A stretch of 7,976 nt of DNA from assembly GCA_021845835.1 (NCBI GenBank), contig JAJZVE010000194.1, forward strand, positions 1 through 7,976. Direction: 5' to 3'. Source of the stretch: Pseudomonadota bacterium. Lineage in GTDB: Bacteria; Pseudomonadota; Alphaproteobacteria; Acetobacterales; Acetobacteraceae. This document shows positions 6,064 to 7,976 of this stretch, in pieces; positions within the stretch are counted from its first letter, which is position 1; every line of letters begins with the position of its first letter. Below the pieces are notes generated by a model, which saw only the letters and a list, made by a program, of their open reading frames with translations, made no database searches and had not been told where the DNA came from. A program made the position numbers and the translations under genes.

Positions 6064-6759
6064 GTGGCCGAGATAGCTGGCGGCCAGCACCTCGGCCGAC
6101 AGCAGCGAAGCCGCCGGCCCGCTTGCGACGCAGCGGCCGGATTCCAGCATGTACGCATGCTCGCCGATCGCCTCGGCGAGCGCGAGGTTCTGCTCGACGA
6201 GCAGGATGGAGACGCCGCCGCAGCGGATCGCCTGGATCGCCGCCGCCACCTGCTCGACCATGACCGGCGCGAGACCCTGCGTCGGCTCGTCGAGCACCAG
6301 CAGGCGCGGCCGGGCCATCATCGCACGGCCCAGCGCCAGCATCTGCTGCTCGCCGCCCGAAAGCAGGCCCGCATTCTGCCCGGTCCGCTCACGCAACCGG
6401 GGAAACAAATCGAAGACCTCGCCCAGCGCGGCGGCCGTTGCCTCGCCGTGCACCCAGGCGCCCAGCCGCAGGTTCTCCGTCACCGTCATTTCGGGAAAGA
6501 CCTGCCGCCCCTCCGGCACCTGGACGATTCCGCACCGCACGCGGCGGGCGGCGGAGAGCGCGGTCACGTCCTTTCCTTCCAGCGTGATCGTGCCGCCCCG
6601 GCACGCGATCAGACCAGAAATGGCGCGACAGAGCGTCGATTTGCCAGCGCCATTGGCCCCCAGCACCACCACCGCCGCTCCCGCCGGCACAACCAGATCG
6701 AGATCGCGCAGCACCTCCAGCCGGTCGTACCCGGCCCGCAACCCCTCAATGCGCAGCAT
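6061..6759 (-). CDS. livF: Branched-chain amino acid type ABC importer ATPase, LivF family
   Basis: This is the second cytoplasmic ATPase of the right-hand Liv importer. It has 232 residues from the ATG at 6759; a TTG two codons earlier (6765) is an alternative. Motifs are all canonical: Walker A GANGAGKST (34-42), VPEGRQVFPEMTV after the Q-loop region with Q80, full ABC signature LSGGEQQMLALGRAM (133-147), Walker B LLVLDEP with D157 and E158, and the LivF-type LLVEQN in place of a switch His. The length fits the family. The start lies inside the end of the preceding livG (14-nt overlap from the ATG), with no strong SD, so coupling is likely. It converges on the plus-strand cassette. It could also serve the left-hand importer, which shows no LivF in this window. 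Confidence 0.94.
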   Translation of the reverse strand: MLRIEGLRAGYDRLEVLRDLDLVVPAGAAVVVLGANGAGKSTLCRAISGLIACRGGTITLEGKDVTALSAARRVRCGIVQVPEGRQVFPEMTVTENLRLGAWVHGEATAAALGEVFDLFPRLRERTGQNAGLLSGGEQQMLALGRAMMARPRLLVLDEPTQGLAPVMVEQVAAAIQAIRCGGVSILLVEQNLALAEAIGEHAYMLESGRCVASGPAASLLSAEVLAASYLGH

Positions 6760-7462
6760 GGGCAAGGCCCCGGCCGAGATAGGCGGCGATGACCGCCGGG
6801 TTGGCCTGGCATTGCTCCGGCGATCCCTCGAACAGCACCCGTCCGCGATCGAGCACGCTGACGCGCGTCGCGAGGCTCATCAGGAAGCGCATGTTGTGCT
6901 CGACCAGCAGCACGGTCAGTCCGCGGCCATGAAAGTGGCGGATCACCTCGGCCATGCGGGAAACCTCGGCTTGCGCGAGACCCACGGCCGGCTCGTCCAG
7001 CAGCAGCAGCTTCGGGCGCATGCCGAGCGCCAGGGTCATCGCAAGCTGCCGGAGCACGGCGTACGGCAGCTCGTTCGCGACGCGATCAAGCGAGGGGCCG
7101 ATATCGAGCGCGTCGATCAGGTCCGCCGCCGCCGCGTACCCGGCGCCGGCGACGTGCGCGATGCGGAGATTTTCCCGCACCGTGAGTCCCATGAACACGC
7201 GCGTTTGCTGGAACGTCCGCACGATGCCGAGCCGGACCGCACGCTCAATGGACCACGGTCCGTCGGTCCGCCCGTCGAACGCGAGCGTCCCGCCCGTCGG
7301 CCGGACCAGCCCGGAGATCACGTTGATCAGGGTTGTCTTGCCTGCCCCGTTCGGTCCGATCAGGCCATGAATCGCTCCCTCCGCCACCTCGAACGAGACG
7401 TCGTCGAGCGCCTTCAGGCCACCGAATTGCTGCGACACGCCGCGCACCGAAAGCAGGCTCAT
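6746..7462 (-). CDS. livG: Branched-chain amino acid type ABC importer ATPase, LivG family, with variant signature
   Basis: This is the first cytoplasmic ATPase of the right-hand importer, with 238 residues from the ATG at 7462. Motifs are Walker A GPNGAGKTT (36-44), Q-loop RTFQQ with Q85, Walker B LLLLDEP with D156 and E157, and switch H189 in LLVEHNM. The signature region reads ELPYAVLRQLAMTLALG (131-147): the glycine normally found in LSGGQ or LPYG is Ala, and the helix after it is less basic than usual. The D-loop is GLAQAE rather than GLNPxE. It is slightly shorter than typical LivG (about 255), through a compact segment before the signature. The start overlaps the upstream livM stop as ATGA, which argues for coupled translation and against the much longer upstream-extended frame. 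It differs clearly from the LivG at 2287-3114, so the two are not a recent duplication. Confidence 0.91.
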   Translation of the reverse strand: MSLLSVRGVSQQFGGLKALDDVSFEVAEGAIHGLIGPNGAGKTTLINVISGLVRPTGGTLAFDGRTDGPWSIERAVRLGIVRTFQQTRVFMGLTVRENLRIAHVAGAGYAAAADLIDALDIGPSLDRVANELPYAVLRQLAMTLALGMRPKLLLLDEPAVGLAQAEVSRMAEVIRHFHGRGLTVLLVEHNMRFLMSLATRVSVLDRGRVLFEGSPEQCQANPAVIAAYLGRGLAHAAH

Positions 7463-7976
7463 TTCGTCTGCACCGGGCCGATGGCGGTGCGCGGGACGAG
7501 CGGGGCCGGCCGGCGCCGGACCAGGGCAGTCAGCATCCCCGCGATGCCCTTGGGCGCGAACAGGATGAAGACCAGCAGCAGCACCCCGTATGCCGCGATG
7601 CTGAATGTGCTGGCGACACGCAGTGCCTCGGGCAACGCCGTCAGCAGGACCGCGCCCAGGATCGCACCCCACAGCACGCCCATGCCGCCGACCACCACGA
7701 ACACGACCACCTGAAAGCCGGTGGACATCACCGAGAAAGTGTCGGGTCCGACGAAGTTCGAGATGGCTGCGAACAGCGCGCCGGCAACGCCGGCGAAGCA
7801 GGCGCTGAAGGTGAATGCGGCAAGCCGGGCGAAGCCGACGCGGATGCCCAGCGACTGCGCCAGCAGCGCGTCCTCGCGCACTGCGAGGCAGGCCGCGCCG
7901 ACCGGGGCACGCAGAAACGCGAGGGAAGCGAAATACGTCACCGCGAGCGCAAGCAGCGTCACCACCAGATTGTTGC
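7459..7976 (-). CDS. livM: Branched-chain amino acid type ABC importer permease, LivM family (C-terminal part, runs off right edge)
   Basis: This is the C-terminal half, about 171 codons, of a LivM-family inner-membrane permease. The coupling loop AVREDALLAQSLGIRVG near the start of the fragment and the helix SACFAGVAGALFAAI are hallmark LivM sequences. VVVGGMGVLWGAILGA and LPEALR match the other LivM in this window. The C-terminus LLVFILFAPKGIAGM is typical, followed by a short basic and Pro-rich tail. The reading frame stays open to the window edge, so the true start is outside; a GTG at 7965 should not be taken as the start. The stop overlaps the livG start (ATGA). The order LivM-LivG-LivF suggests the operon begins further right, probably with LivH or a binding protein. 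Confidence 0.92.
   Translation of the reverse strand, partial: NNLVVTLLALAVTYFASLAFLRAPVGAACLAVREDALLAQSLGIRVGFARLAAFTFSACFAGVAGALFAAISNFVGPDTFSVMSTGFQVVVFVVVGGMGVLWGAILGAVLLTALPEALRVASTFSIAAYGVLLLVFILFAPKGIAGMLTALVRRRPAPLVPRTAIGPVQTK

Noticed and set aside
7463..7672. N-terminal extension of the second livG to a 308-residue form
   Set aside because: The extension overlaps the livM coding sequence in another frame and has no ATPase-like content. The ATG at 7462 overlaps the livM stop as ATGA and starts right at the ATPase domain.
1..7976. tRNA, rRNA, CRISPR, insertion sequence or attachment-site signals
   Set aside because: No cloverleaf, direct-repeat array, transposase or terminal inverted repeats were seen on either strand by eye.

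Overview
This is a GC-rich, densely packed proteobacterial window. The preference for GTG/TTG starts, the strong GGGGAGG Shine-Dalgarno (SD) sequences and the multiple Liv-type operons suggest an alpha- or betaproteobacterial soil or rhizosphere heterotroph. The genus cannot be read from the sequence. No RNA genes, insertion sequences, CRISPR arrays or phage genes were seen. The longest stretch without a gene is 247 bases.

Layout. (1) 3114 to 1, minus strand: a branched-chain amino acid type (HAAT/Liv) ABC importer operon in the order ATPase LivG, permease LivH, permease LivM, then the start of a periplasmic binding protein that runs off the left edge. No LivF for this set lies in the window. 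(2) 3115-3361: a divergent intergenic region with a perfect 9-bp inverted repeat. (3) 3362-6038, plus strand: a four-gene enzyme cassette with a metallo-beta-lactamase-fold hydrolase, an alpha/beta hydrolase resembling 3-oxoadipate enol-lactonases, and two 150-residue hot-dog (MaoC-like) proteins. (4) 7976 to 6061, minus strand: the end of a second Liv importer operon (partial LivM, LivG, LivF), which converges on the enzyme cassette with 22 bases between the stop codons.

How it may work together (inference): one or both importers bring in a small carboxylate, amide, lactone or aromatic-derived acid. The cassette enzymes then hydrolyse it (two hydrolases) and hydrate or dehydrate the product, probably as a CoA thioester (hot-dog pair). 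The substrate is not identifiable. The oddest features are an alpha/beta hydrolase whose nucleophile serine is replaced by alanine (GCAMG instead of GxSxG), a hot-dog pair lacking the standard hydratase-2 Asp-His motif, and a LivG whose ABC signature is LPYAV. The cassette looks like a plausible uncharacterised uptake-and-catabolism module, but nothing here proves its function.
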